Source: CAYQTK01 sp964420375 (GTDB lineage Bacteria; RBG-13-61-14; DATKZS01). Taken from it: 20,368 bases of DNA. How positions within the stretch are numbered: position 1 is the first letter of the stretch; every line of letters begins with the position of its first letter. The stretch spans positions 1 to 20,368 of the forward strand of contig CAYQTK010000058.1 of assembly GCA_964420375.1 (NCBI GenBank), given 5' to 3'. The position numbers and the translations under genes are program-made. The notes under the pieces are model-generated. The model saw only the letters and a list, made by a program, of their open reading frames with translations, was not told the origin of the DNA and made no database searches. Of the stretch, positions 6,222 to 15,054 are shown piece after piece.

Positions 6222-7640
6222 ATGAGTCACAAACTGATTGCGGCGATAGCCTTAACCGGACTCTTGGGTCTTTCGGGTTCTGTTATGGCTGGAAGCACAG
6301 AGATGATGGGGGCATCCTCCCGCGGCACAGCTATGGGCGGAGCCATGGTCAGCATTGCCACCGGGCCGGAAGCTACTTATTACAATCCTTCATCCCTTGC
6401 CCTGTCCTCTGACAGTTGGTCGGTGGAGTTCTCTTCCATAAGTGCAGAGATGATGCTTAATGACGAGAACAATGTGCCCGGGGGGACGGGGCTTCGTTTC
6501 GGTTTCACCCACCGTTTCCTGCGTGACCGGCTTGGTCTTGGCCTGCTCGTGGGCATGAGTCCGAGTTCCGCGGGCCTGTCAATGGACTTCGGCTCGCTGG
6601 CCGGCGGCGGTGCTCCCAACTGGAGCTGGTCGATGTACAAGGACAAGATGCCCCTGCTTTTGAACTTCGGCATCGGTCTCCGGATTACGGACCGGCTGTC
6701 AGTCGGTTTAAGCGGCGGCCAGCGTGACTCCCTGGTTTCCATGGGCTACTTCCCGGTGGTGGTGGACCCTATTATGGACATGCTCCTGGGTATCAGCACC
6801 GGTGCGATGCCTTCTAACGTGGAGAGCTATAACTTCACGGTTGGTGCGGAGCCTGACGCCGATTGGAACTACGGCTTCAATGTCAACTTTCGGTCCAAGT
6901 ACCTGAGCCTGGGCTATCTTTACAAGCCCGAAGTTTGGTCCCGCTACAAGCTGCGGGTGGAGCTGGTCGGCGGGGGCGGCAGCATCCTCCCCAACAGCCA
7001 GTACATCCTGCTGGACATGAAGATACCGGGACAGGTGGAAACCACGGTGTACGGCGGCGCCGGCCATATTCCCATTCCGTGGAACGACGGCAAGCTGACC
7101 GTGGCCTATGCACACGAAGTCCAGAACTGGAGCGGTTTCTATCCTTCCTCCGTCCAGTACCAGTGGGAGTCAAACGACACCTTTAACTCGGAATGGTTCG
7201 AGTACGCGGAACCCCGCGACCCCGGCCTTGAAGACGTGGAGTTCGACCGCTACGGGCTGGAGTACGAAGGAGACGCCAGCGCATTCACCTTCGGCAAGCT
7301 TAAATCGCCGCGTTTCTGTGTACGGGGCGGATACTACCACTGGAACTCTCCGCAGCCGGAGGATGTGAATCGTGACTGGCAAGTGGGAATGGTTGACTCG
7401 GACGCTGACTTTTATTCCTTCGGCCTGGGACTGTCCTTTGCGCGCAAGGGGGCCAAGGTGGAAGACCCCCTGGCTTCCCCCCGCGTCCAGGTGGATTTCC
7501 ACTTCCAGCAGGTGGAAGTAGAAGACCGGGATTACCGGATTCAGCCGGATAAGTTCAATAACGTGCCCCGGGACAATTACTACGTGCAGACCGAGGGCAG
7601 CTTGACCAATTACGGTCTCCAGGTGACCTGGTGGCAGTAA
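6222..7640 (+). CDS. OmpP1/FadL/TodX-like outer-membrane barrel protein
   Basis: This 472-residue protein has a signal peptide (MSHKLIAAIALTGLLGL, likely cut after SVMA at residue 23). Directly after comes a FadL-family N-terminus: ASSRGTAMGGAMVSIATG and then ATYYNPSSLAL, which resembles the GMGGA...YYNPAGLA signature. The rest alternates polar and aromatic residues as in beta strands and ends in QVTWWQ. FadL-type barrels carry hydrophobic compounds such as fatty acids or aromatics across the outer membrane. The start at 6222 is chosen because GGAGGGG lies just upstream and it gives a clean signal peptide; the frame is open from an earlier ATG at 6147. A gene for a giant lipoprotein follows after 44 bp, probably in the same transcript. 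The cargo is unknown. Confidence 0.82.
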   Translation: MSHKLIAAIALTGLLGLSGSVMAGSTEMMGASSRGTAMGGAMVSIATGPEATYYNPSSLALSSDSWSVEFSSISAEMMLNDENNVPGGTGLRFGFTHRFLRDRLGLGLLVGMSPSSAGLSMDFGSLAGGGAPNWSWSMYKDKMPLLLNFGIGLRITDRLSVGLSGGQRDSLVSMGYFPVVVDPIMDMLLGISTGAMPSNVESYNFTVGAEPDADWNYGFNVNFRSKYLSLGYLYKPEVWSRYKLRVELVGGGGSILPNSQYILLDMKIPGQVETTVYGGAGHIPIPWNDGKLTVAYAHEVQNWSGFYPSSVQYQWESNDTFNSEWFEYAEPRDPGLEDVEFDRYGLEYEGDASAFTFGKLKSPRFCVRGGYYHWNSPQPEDVNRDWQVGMVDSDADFYSFGLGLSFARKGAKVEDPLASPRVQVDFHFQQVEVEDRDYRIQPDKFNNVPRDNYYVQTEGSLTNYGLQVTWWQ

Positions 7641-7684
7641 GATATCTAAAGACCGCGGCACGCCAAATATTGGAGGTGATGAGT

Positions 7685-10600
7685 ATGAAGACGATAGAAG
7701 GATTTAAAGAAAAGAGAATAACGGTCTCCTCCGTTTTTGCTTTTCTCCTTATAATAGTGTTTTCGTTCTGCTCGGGCTGTTACATACCGGGATTGGGCGC
7801 GCTTCCCGAGGGGGACGACCCGCCGGAGAGCGACGAAGTCATGGGCTTAGAAGATACTTACTTCGGTAAATTCAATAAGTACGAAGTGGGTGGCGGAAAG
7901 ATATTGACCTTGAAGGGCGCACATGTCAGCTATTTAGTGGGCGATGAGGTCTACAATCCTGACGACGATCCCAAAAATACTTTTCGGTACAATAAATACC
8001 ATCGGGGTATGCCGACTGAGGTCACCTTTCCTTATAAATTACCAGATATCAAAGGAGAATGGTCCGCTGCCGGCTATCCTGAAGCCCTGGTTCTCGACGG
8101 AGAGCTGTCGCTTTTTTATACCAACGAAACCAATAACTGGGGGCCGCAGGGCGACTGGGTGGACACCCCTAACAATGATGAAATAGGCGGCGTAAGTACC
8201 ATAGGAAATACTCCTGCATCCGGTGACGACGCTAACCCTGAACCCATCGGAATCAACACTTATATGAAGGCATATTTCAACAGCCCTACGGACACTGATG
8301 CTTTCGCCTTTCAAGTCACCCAGGACAACATGCTGTTTCGGGCCAAGCTACAGTACAAGGCACTGACAGGGGGAGACAAGCCCATTAATTCAGATCGGGC
8401 GGGGGAGTTTCACGACGTGCAGCTTTCCCTGCTCGATGCCGCAGGGAACACTGTTTATGACCCGGCAGGTAATCCTTTGGTTTCGACGCGCGGCATAGAC
8501 TACTGGAAGTATCGCGATCCCGAGTTTACTTTTTTTATCGAGAACCAGACAGGGGCAAACGAGTATTATTACCTTGTAGTAAAAGACCTATTAGGAAAGG
8601 GGAGTGGAGACACCAAGACAGACGGTTATAAGCTCATTCTGGAGTCACCGACTGCAGGGGAGCAGTATAAATACATCTACAAGGGAGAGATTCAACCGGC
8701 CCGCAGTGGCAACCCGGAACTTGATGGAGGGAAAACCTTTGAGCCGGATGACCTGTCCACAGAGATCACGGACATATACCCCGACTGTGATGGAATCCCG
8801 GGCACGGGCGATGAAGGCGACGCCGGAGTATCGGGACAATGCGGCTCCAACACTTCCTGGGGCGCCCATGACGGCGTCATGCAGTACCAGGAAGTGGACG
8901 ATCAAAGTGCAATTGACGACGGCGAGTACTTTATCGGCACTCCCACCAATGTCGGCAGCGTAGTAGGAGCGGAAGCCAGCATAGTCCGGACGCCTGACCG
9001 CAACTCCCTTCTCATGTTCATAAGCTACGGCGACCGGATTTACATGCTGGAGAGCATGGACGGAGAAAAGGGATTGACGTGGGACCTGTCCCCTATCATC
9101 AGCAACAGCCCTGCGGTGGTTCCCAGACAGCAGAGGGGCGGAGGCGATCCGGAAGCCCCGGTGATATCGTCGGGCAGGTTCGGCTTTTGCGAGACCGGTC
9201 CGGCGCCGGGGGACAACTGGGCTGCCGCGGAGCTGGCTGACGGAGCTGCCAGCTATGGCGACACCGTTCCGGTGATGGAAGGCACCGAGAAAGTGGCCCT
9301 GGAAGTGACCAGTCCCCGGGGTTATCCCCACACTGTAGCCGTTACTTACGGAGGAAACAGCCACCTTGACAGCAAGGCTTTGAAAGACGAGCTTTGTGCG
9401 AGCGAGAACTGCATAACCAGCGGGTCGGACGGCATCATCAATACCTACTTTGCTCCCCGCTATATCTCTTATGAGGCCGTGCCGGAAAAGGGCGGACCTT
9501 ATGGTTTCGAGAACGCCAAGCAGGACCCGGCCGTCATCCCTGGAGATGTCGATTATAAAGTATTGTCTTATCCCGATTGGAGCGGGCCGGGAGACCCCGA
9601 CAACCCGGCACAGTATGATACCAGCGGAAACACGGTAACTTTTTTGGACGGCAATACCGGAGCTTCCAACCTGGGCGGATTCCTGCTCGGCGACGATCAC
9701 TGGAATACCGCCCTTTTCGGCAATACCACTCCGCCCAAGTACATGCAGGAACAAAATTGCACCTTCTACGAGATGGGAGAGAGGTTTAACCAGTGCGCGC
9801 TCGGAGCTCCCATTGACCCGGCTACAGGTAACGAGCCGGTCTCCATCCTTCCCGGCGGGGACAATGTTCTCAATACCGTAAATATCAATTTGAGAGGCGA
9901 TGATTACCTCTGCCATGAAGGGTCCACAGTGGGCATCTGCGTAGGTAACAACGGAGTCTTTGACGTGCCGGACTTTTACAAGGCATTGGAGGGAGATGAC
10001 CGGCTGGAGATAGTCAACGATCAGCCTTATGATGGCGTCCCGGACGCGAACCCGGTTTTACGAGTCGGCATAGGGCCCGGAAGCGACGGGGTTCTAGACA
10101 CGGAGAAGATCGCGGCCAATTCTTTTGGAGACCCCGACCAGTACGTGCTGACAGACGAGATAAATGCGGACGGAGATCAGGCAATGGGCAACTTCGAGGG
10201 TTACGTGGGAGCGGATTATTATTGTGAAACCCTTGACGGCCGCACCGCCATCTGTCCCGGTACCACGGAACATAAATTCAGCTTTTACGATCCTTATCCC
10301 GCCAGTTGGACAGTCACCGGCAGCCGGAAGCTGATGTCTTTTTATCCCCTTTACGTTAACTGTCCGGAAGGTATACTCGGCGGTAATGCCTTATTACCTA
10401 AGAAGGACATTTACTCTGTTTATGACGACGAGCTTTGCGTGATTAAAGGCCAGATCGCTCTTTGTCCGGGAGTAAACGGCTACTTCCAGAGCTACCGTCT
10501 TTATTCACAGAACATCGTGGACCAGGACGAGTCCTTGTTCGACCTTTATGACAGGGTCAAGGACAAAATAGATAAAGATTGTTACTCGTTTGTGGCCGAG

Positions 10601-12100
10601 ACCCACAAGGACAATTACAGTGAAACTGAAGAAACCAGGTACGTCCTGTACAGGTACATGGGCGCGCGGTTCGATGACAAGCTTTCCTGGTCCGCGGCCG
10701 ACGGTTACTTCCTGACCACCGGCGCTAACGGCATAAACCAGAGTTGTAAGGCTGGAGACGACCGGCAAGTAATTGGATTCAACCAGGGACTTCCCAATGT
10801 AACCATTATCAACGGCGGCACTGACACCGTGCTGCAGACCTACCCCATGAAAGACGAAAAGGTCGAGTATGACCGGGGCATCTACAAGATCATGACCGGA
10901 GACGACGGCGTTTCCAACAGCTACGCCATGGGGGACGACAAGCTGGAGTTATGGATGGGAACGGGAGCTCCCGACCATCCCTGCGTTATAGCTTCCGAAG
11001 ACGGCGTGGCCAACACCAAGGCGGTCTGGAATGACAACCAGCTTTATGATGCCGGAGATGTAACCGGTTTCGACGCCTATAGCGTATGGAGCCCCAAGGC
11101 CGTAGTAAGAAACGGTAATATATGGCTTTACTACTCCGGCCTGGGATACCTGGAAGTGCCCTATGCCACCCGGCCGGGGGCGGGAGACCTGGGCAACCTG
11201 GGGGAATGCCGAAGACCGGGGTTTGACCGCATCTGGGGCAAGGAGCATTCTACCGGCAAGGACCCCTATACTCTTGACAATAGAAGAGACTATTCCGCTA
11301 TGAAGTTCAGTCAATACCTTGTTGATGAAAAATTCGCCAACGCCGTGGATAATGGAAACGGCGTACTGCTCGCGCCCCGCATTGGGAGGGTGGTATCAAA
11401 TATGGACCGGCTGCGAAATAACGTCCGCGACTGGGATTACCGTAACAAGCCGGTAATGGACCTCGGCAACCAGTGTGCAAGCTCACTGGACTTTCCCATC
11501 GATCTGCCTATAGAAGGGGGCCTGCCTGGTCTCATACCCGACCCCAATTATTACGGTGCTTTCAGCCCGGAAATAGAGATCACCGAGGCCCCCGACGGCG
11601 AGAGCCCCTTGTACCTCATGTTCTACAGCGGGATCTACGTGACTGAAGGAGAGATTCGTACCCAGTTCAACGTGGGCCTGGCAAGGTCTTTGGACGGAGT
11701 AAACTGGCAGCAGATGAGAGACTTCAATCCCGTGCTGACGGTCCCTTACTTCGATATCTTTTTGCTTGCTTCACCGAGTATTTGGCACGGGACCCCTACA
11801 GTGGTGCGGGCCGGAGAGGACCAATACGGAGAGCCGGCCTACCAGATGTTCTATAACGAGTTCGTGCCCAAGATGGGAGACAAGCCGGGAGTAGACTTCG
11901 CTTCTGTGGACGTGAGGCTGGAAGACCGGATCAACCTGGCTAATCGCCGCGGCAGGGCCTACATGTTCTGCTCCGTGGGTGACGGTAGCTGGATCAGCGA
12001 GCACGAAAAGGTAAAAGGGGCCGTACAGGTATTGATCATCGCATTGCCCCTCGCTCTGTTTTTCGGACTACGGCTTGCCGGAAGGAGAAAACGCGCCTGA
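7685..12100 (+). CDS. giant multi-repeat lipoprotein with C-terminal membrane tail
   Basis: This 1471-residue protein has a hydrophobic signal (residues 12-28) ending in CSGC, so Cys32 is the likely lipidated residue; the Cys at -3 is unusual for a lipobox. Residues about 390-1110 hold recurrent motifs of the form G-x-[DN]-G-[VI]-x-N-T followed by a DD pair, at residues 396, 582, 726, 756, 801, 1015, 1047, 1074 and 1106, with spacings near 30 in two clusters. Three segments add a Cys pair about nine residues apart (743/752, 847/857, 918/927). Residues about 1130-1430 resemble a five-bladed glycosidase-like propeller (WSPKAVV at 1135, LMFYSG near 1314, RSLDGVNW near 1337). It ends in a transmembrane stretch plus RRKRA. 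The start at ATG 7685 sits eight bases after GGAGG; ATG 7679 is too close. No enzymatic function is assigned. Confidence 0.85.
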   Translation: MKTIEGFKEKRITVSSVFAFLLIIVFSFCSGCYIPGLGALPEGDDPPESDEVMGLEDTYFGKFNKYEVGGGKILTLKGAHVSYLVGDEVYNPDDDPKNTFRYNKYHRGMPTEVTFPYKLPDIKGEWSAAGYPEALVLDGELSLFYTNETNNWGPQGDWVDTPNNDEIGGVSTIGNTPASGDDANPEPIGINTYMKAYFNSPTDTDAFAFQVTQDNMLFRAKLQYKALTGGDKPINSDRAGEFHDVQLSLLDAAGNTVYDPAGNPLVSTRGIDYWKYRDPEFTFFIENQTGANEYYYLVVKDLLGKGSGDTKTDGYKLILESPTAGEQYKYIYKGEIQPARSGNPELDGGKTFEPDDLSTEITDIYPDCDGIPGTGDEGDAGVSGQCGSNTSWGAHDGVMQYQEVDDQSAIDDGEYFIGTPTNVGSVVGAEASIVRTPDRNSLLMFISYGDRIYMLESMDGEKGLTWDLSPIISNSPAVVPRQQRGGGDPEAPVISSGRFGFCETGPAPGDNWAAAELADGAASYGDTVPVMEGTEKVALEVTSPRGYPHTVAVTYGGNSHLDSKALKDELCASENCITSGSDGIINTYFAPRYISYEAVPEKGGPYGFENAKQDPAVIPGDVDYKVLSYPDWSGPGDPDNPAQYDTSGNTVTFLDGNTGASNLGGFLLGDDHWNTALFGNTTPPKYMQEQNCTFYEMGERFNQCALGAPIDPATGNEPVSILPGGDNVLNTVNINLRGDDYLCHEGSTVGICVGNNGVFDVPDFYKALEGDDRLEIVNDQPYDGVPDANPVLRVGIGPGSDGVLDTEKIAANSFGDPDQYVLTDEINADGDQAMGNFEGYVGADYYCETLDGRTAICPGTTEHKFSFYDPYPASWTVTGSRKLMSFYPLYVNCPEGILGGNALLPKKDIYSVYDDELCVIKGQIALCPGVNGYFQSYRLYSQNIVDQDESLFDLYDRVKDKIDKDCYSFVAETHKDNYSETEETRYVLYRYMGARFDDKLSWSAADGYFLTTGANGINQSCKAGDDRQVIGFNQGLPNVTIINGGTDTVLQTYPMKDEKVEYDRGIYKIMTGDDGVSNSYAMGDDKLELWMGTGAPDHPCVIASEDGVANTKAVWNDNQLYDAGDVTGFDAYSVWSPKAVVRNGNIWLYYSGLGYLEVPYATRPGAGDLGNLGECRRPGFDRIWGKEHSTGKDPYTLDNRRDYSAMKFSQYLVDEKFANAVDNGNGVLLAPRIGRVVSNMDRLRNNVRDWDYRNKPVMDLGNQCASSLDFPIDLPIEGGLPGLIPDPNYYGAFSPEIEITEAPDGESPLYLMFYSGIYVTEGEIRTQFNVGLARSLDGVNWQQMRDFNPVLTVPYFDIFLLASPSIWHGTPTVVRAGEDQYGEPAYQMFYNEFVPKMGDKPGVDFASVDVRLEDRINLANRRGRAYMFCSVGDGSWISEHEKVKGAVQVLIIALPLALFFGLRLAGRRKRA

Positions 12101-12127
12101 GCTGATATATGGTTTCGGAAAGCATAG

Positions 12128-12165
12128 CTCCCGGAGGATTAAGCTTCTCCGGGAGTTATTTTTTT
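12128..12165 (+). terminator. intrinsic terminator after the giant lipoprotein gene
   Basis: CTCCCGGAGGA (12128-12138) pairs with TTCTCCGGGAG (12145-12155) around a 6-nt loop, with one G-T wobble. TTATTTTTTT follows. It lies 27 bp after the stop codon and works only on the + strand. Confidence 0.9.
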
Positions 12166-12192
12166 AAGAAAGCTTTCGGTGAAGGCGGGACC

Positions 12193-13530
12193 TTACTTTT
12201 CCATGTTGTGCATGACAAGGCCGGTGGCTGTTTTGGGGAAGAAGTAAGTGGACTTTTCGGGCATGACTCCACCGAGGTCGGAAATCTTGATCACGGATTC
12301 CACCGGAGTGGAATTGAGAAGGAGAGCCAGTTGGTTGGGAGGGGTCCTGACCTCGTTTAACACGGTATCGTAATCCGTGGCGTAGGAGATATGTTTTTCG
12401 TTCGTCAAATCCTTGTCTTTTATGTCGAGGATTTCCTTTAGTACGAACCTCTCCAAAACGGACACGTCCAGGGAAGCTTCGGTAAGCTCGACCTCGGAAT
12501 GTAAATCTCCCAATGCTGAAAAGTCGGCCTTCAAAGTCAGGTAAGTGCCCTGTCCTGTTGAATCAACCATTCCAAAAACAGTGGCGTTTTTACCTCTTTC
12601 CCGCAGGCCGGTCATGAATTCTCGTCTGCCCTCCCCGTGCTGAAGAGGGCTCATGAGCGTCCGGTCCACGTAAAAATACTCGCCGAGCTTCTTTATAAGA
12701 CCCGAAAGTCTCCGCTTGGGAAGATTATGAATGATGCGGTGATAGGGGAAGATGGTGAGACCCGGGTGCTCGATGGGAGTGAAGTAGGCCAGAACATAAT
12801 CCAGCCCTTGGGCGAAAAGCGGAGACTGCTTCAAAAGGTACTTGCGCATCGTGAGCGCGGTCTCGTAGCGATGGTGTCCGTCCGCTATGTACAAAGGCTG
12901 CTCAAAAAGATGATTCTCAACCTCCTCCGCGGCTTCCGGCTCGGATACCGGCCACAATGTATGACTTACGCCGGCGTCGTCCTCGCAAGCAAATGCGTCG
13001 TCTGTTAACGGCTTATCTCCCAGAGCAGCATCTATCCTGCCTCCCTCGTCCGGGTATATCAAAAAAACCGGACTGAACTGGGCACGGGTGTGAAGCATGA
13101 GTTGAAAACGGTCCTCCTTGGGGCCCGCCAGCGTGCGTTCGTGCGGAAGAACCTTGCGCTCCGAGTAATCGAAAAGACGCAACAGGGCAATGAAACCCGG
13201 ACGCTCGTGAGTTACAATGCCTTCGGGCATCTTCGAGCTGAAAGTCATCATGTAACGGTAAATCATGGGTGAGCCGTCACGCACCAGCACCCCTTCATCC
13301 TGCCACTGCCGCCAAAGCCGGGCCGACCGAAAATACTTGTTCTCTTGGTCATCATCTTTTTCACGGTCTTCGCCAAGAGTAAGCCGGACAATGTTATAAG
13401 GCGAACGGTTGTGAAGTCGCTCCTGCAATGCAGGGGAAATAACGTCATAGGGAGGAGCGATCAGTTCGGAAAGATCGCCTGCCTTTTCCAGATCGTATCG
13501 AATTCCGCGAAACGGTTTGATCACTCTCAT
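12193..13530 (-). CDS. DUF1015 family protein
   Basis: This 445-residue protein matches the DUF1015 family throughout: MRVIKPFRGIRYD at the start, APPYDVIS near 30, LPHERTLAGPKEDR around 125 and ADGHHRYETAL at 216-226. The DGHHR motif (Asp217, His219, His220, Arg221) resembles the active-site motif of ParB/Srx-fold kinases such as the free-serine kinase SerK. A phosphotransfer or nucleotide-dependent role is therefore conceivable, but no function is established here. ATG 13530 is chosen over an upstream in-frame start at 13551: it has AAGGA nearby and the family starts with this MRV.KPF motif. It is the last gene of the leftward five-gene run, 13 bp after the Sua5/YrdC gene. Confidence 0.85.
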   Translation of the reverse strand: MRVIKPFRGIRYDLEKAGDLSELIAPPYDVISPALQERLHNRSPYNIVRLTLGEDREKDDDQENKYFRSARLWRQWQDEGVLVRDGSPMIYRYMMTFSSKMPEGIVTHERPGFIALLRLFDYSERKVLPHERTLAGPKEDRFQLMLHTRAQFSPVFLIYPDEGGRIDAALGDKPLTDDAFACEDDAGVSHTLWPVSEPEAAEEVENHLFEQPLYIADGHHRYETALTMRKYLLKQSPLFAQGLDYVLAYFTPIEHPGLTIFPYHRIIHNLPKRRLSGLIKKLGEYFYVDRTLMSPLQHGEGRREFMTGLRERGKNATVFGMVDSTGQGTYLTLKADFSALGDLHSEVELTEASLDVSVLERFVLKEILDIKDKDLTNEKHISYATDYDTVLNEVRTPPNQLALLLNSTPVESVIKISDLGGVMPEKSTYFFPKTATGLVMHNMEK

Positions 13531-13543
13531 ACAAATGTCCTTT

Positions 13544-14161
13544 TTATACACTCACTATATCCACGGAGCTTATGGCCCCTTCCCTCTTTATTAGTACAGA
13601 CCCTTTATCCACCTCCACCACAGTGGAAGGAGGCGGGCCCGCAAGCCTGCCTCCGTCTAAAACCAGGTCCACGTCGCCGCAAAGACCGGAAACGGCATCC
13701 AAAGCGGTCCGCCCAGGCTCACCGCCGCTTAAGTTGCTGCTGGTCGCTGTATACGGCAACCCCAGTATCCGCGAGATATCCCGTGAAAGGCGGTTGCCCG
13801 GAACACGGATGCCCAGTCTGCTGCTCCCTCCAACGAGCTCCGGGGGAACCTCACTTTTCAAGTCCAATACAAGCGTCAGCAAACCGGGCCAGAACCTGTC
13901 CGCAAGGCAACGCGCGGGCTCGGGCATCTCTACCCACTCCTCCGTCATTTCCATGTCACAGGAGACTACTGGTAAAGGAACCTCAGGGGACCTGTCTTTG
14001 AGTAACTGCACCCGCCGGATAGCGGCACCGGAAAGAACTGAAGCACCAACTCCGTAAAGCCTCTCCGCGGGAAAAATAATGACCCCGCCCTCTCGAAGAA
14101 CACGAGCCGCCCTCTTTGCAGCTTCCGGTTCCCCGTACTGCTCAAGACTCAGCCACTCCAC
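13544..14161 (-). CDS. Sua5/YciO/YrdC family protein (probable threonylcarbamoyl-AMP synthase)
   Basis: This 205-residue single YrdC domain resembles TsaC, which makes threonylcarbamoyl-AMP from threonine, bicarbonate and ATP for the t6A modification of ANN-decoding tRNAs. Recognisable motifs are KDRSPEVPL (55-63), FWPGLLTLVL near 90, LGIRVPGN, TSSNLSG and PSTVVEV. The usual PT[DE]TxYGLG motif reads PAERLYGVG (31-39), replacing both threonines, so its activity or substrate may differ; a YciO-like paralogue is the alternative. It has no C-terminal Sua5 domain. The start codon is GTG and overlaps the end of the DUF89 gene by 20 bp, indicating translational coupling. Confidence 0.82.
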   Translation of the reverse strand: MEWLSLEQYGEPEAAKRAARVLREGGVIIFPAERLYGVGASVLSGAAIRRVQLLKDRSPEVPLPVVSCDMEMTEEWVEMPEPARCLADRFWPGLLTLVLDLKSEVPPELVGGSSRLGIRVPGNRLSRDISRILGLPYTATSSNLSGGEPGRTALDAVSGLCGDVDLVLDGGRLAGPPPSTVVEVDKGSVLIKREGAISSVDIVSV

Positions 14162-15047
14162 TTTCCATCCCGCCCCGGTAAAGCATGGCAGATCCTTTTG
14201 TCGTGTTATAGTACTTGGAAACGTGGCTGCATTTGATCAAGGTGATAAAGTATACCGGCCGCCCGCAGTCGTGGAGGCTTTCCAGGTTGGCCTGGCCCTT
14301 GCTTATTATCACCCCCGCCCTCCAGAAAGCGTCCCGGAACTCGGATGAGGCGTTCTCGAGGTCTACACCCATGGTGCCCTGGCCGGTACAGATGAGCTTC
14401 AAGCTTTTGCCTCCCCATTCCATGCTGTCAAGGCCCGTCTGGCGGGCGTCTTCAAAGGTGGCGTCGTTCAAGGCCGGACCGGACTTTACCGAGACAGTGA
14501 CGTCCGTGCCCCGCTCCATAAGACATTCCAGCAAAACCTTGTCAAACGCTATCTCCCCCGCGTTGTCACAAAGAAAAAGTACGTCACCATATCTCGACAG
14601 GTCCGAAAGAAGCCGGTCAAAGTCCTTGACCGCCCAAGGCACTTCAAGCCATTTTCTGAAGCTGTCCGGCTCAGAATCCTCCGGGATAGTGGCCAGGTCC
14701 ATGCCGTTGCCGGCAAGGCTGACCCGCACGGCCATGGCAAGGCGCTCGTCCCGGCTTTTCGCCTCTTTCAAAAAATCCGGGGCCCAATCCCGGACAAGCT
14801 CGATAGACCTTTGATTATGCCTTTTCTTGGTTTCAAAAAAAGGGTCTTGAACACCGAGCTCGCGGTAGACTTCCTCCAAAATGTCCCGTGCGATGGCAGG
14901 GGGTATCCGGGAAAAATCATCTTCGGAAAGAACGCGCAGCGCGGAACGAACGGCTTGAAGACGCTTGTGTTCGGGAGCGCCTGCCGCGTCCGCCGCAGTA
15001 TGGGCAAGCTTTAACAAACAGAGGGCGCACTCCGATACGGCTTTCAT
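14142..15047 (-). CDS. DUF89 / ARMT1-like damage-control phosphatase family protein
   Basis: This 301-residue protein carries the DUF89 signatures: an N-terminal CALC (7-10), the metal-site CDNAGE (160-165; Asp161, Asn162), VKSGPALNDAT (188-197; Asn194, Asp195), SKGQANLE (249-256) and a C-terminal IKCSHVSKYY. The family contains metal-dependent phosphatases thought to remove damaged or excess phosphometabolites such as fructose-1-phosphate; the exact substrate here is unknown. ATG 15047 lies 7 bp after the purE stop, with a weak GGAAA as ribosome-binding site. The next gene starts inside its 3' end. The N-terminal Cys pair is typical of the prokaryotic subfamily. Confidence 0.85.
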   Translation of the reverse strand: MKAVSECALCLLKLAHTAADAAGAPEHKRLQAVRSALRVLSEDDFSRIPPAIARDILEEVYRELGVQDPFFETKKRHNQRSIELVRDWAPDFLKEAKSRDERLAMAVRVSLAGNGMDLATIPEDSEPDSFRKWLEVPWAVKDFDRLLSDLSRYGDVLFLCDNAGEIAFDKVLLECLMERGTDVTVSVKSGPALNDATFEDARQTGLDSMEWGGKSLKLICTGQGTMGVDLENASSEFRDAFWRAGVIISKGQANLESLHDCGRPVYFITLIKCSHVSKYYNTTKGSAMLYRGGMESGVAES

Positions 15048-15054
15048 TTTCCAA

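Noticed and set aside
7679..7684. Earlier ATG as start of the giant lipoprotein
   Set aside because: It is only two bases after GGAGG, too close for initiation; ATG 7685 has eight-base spacing. The difference is two residues.
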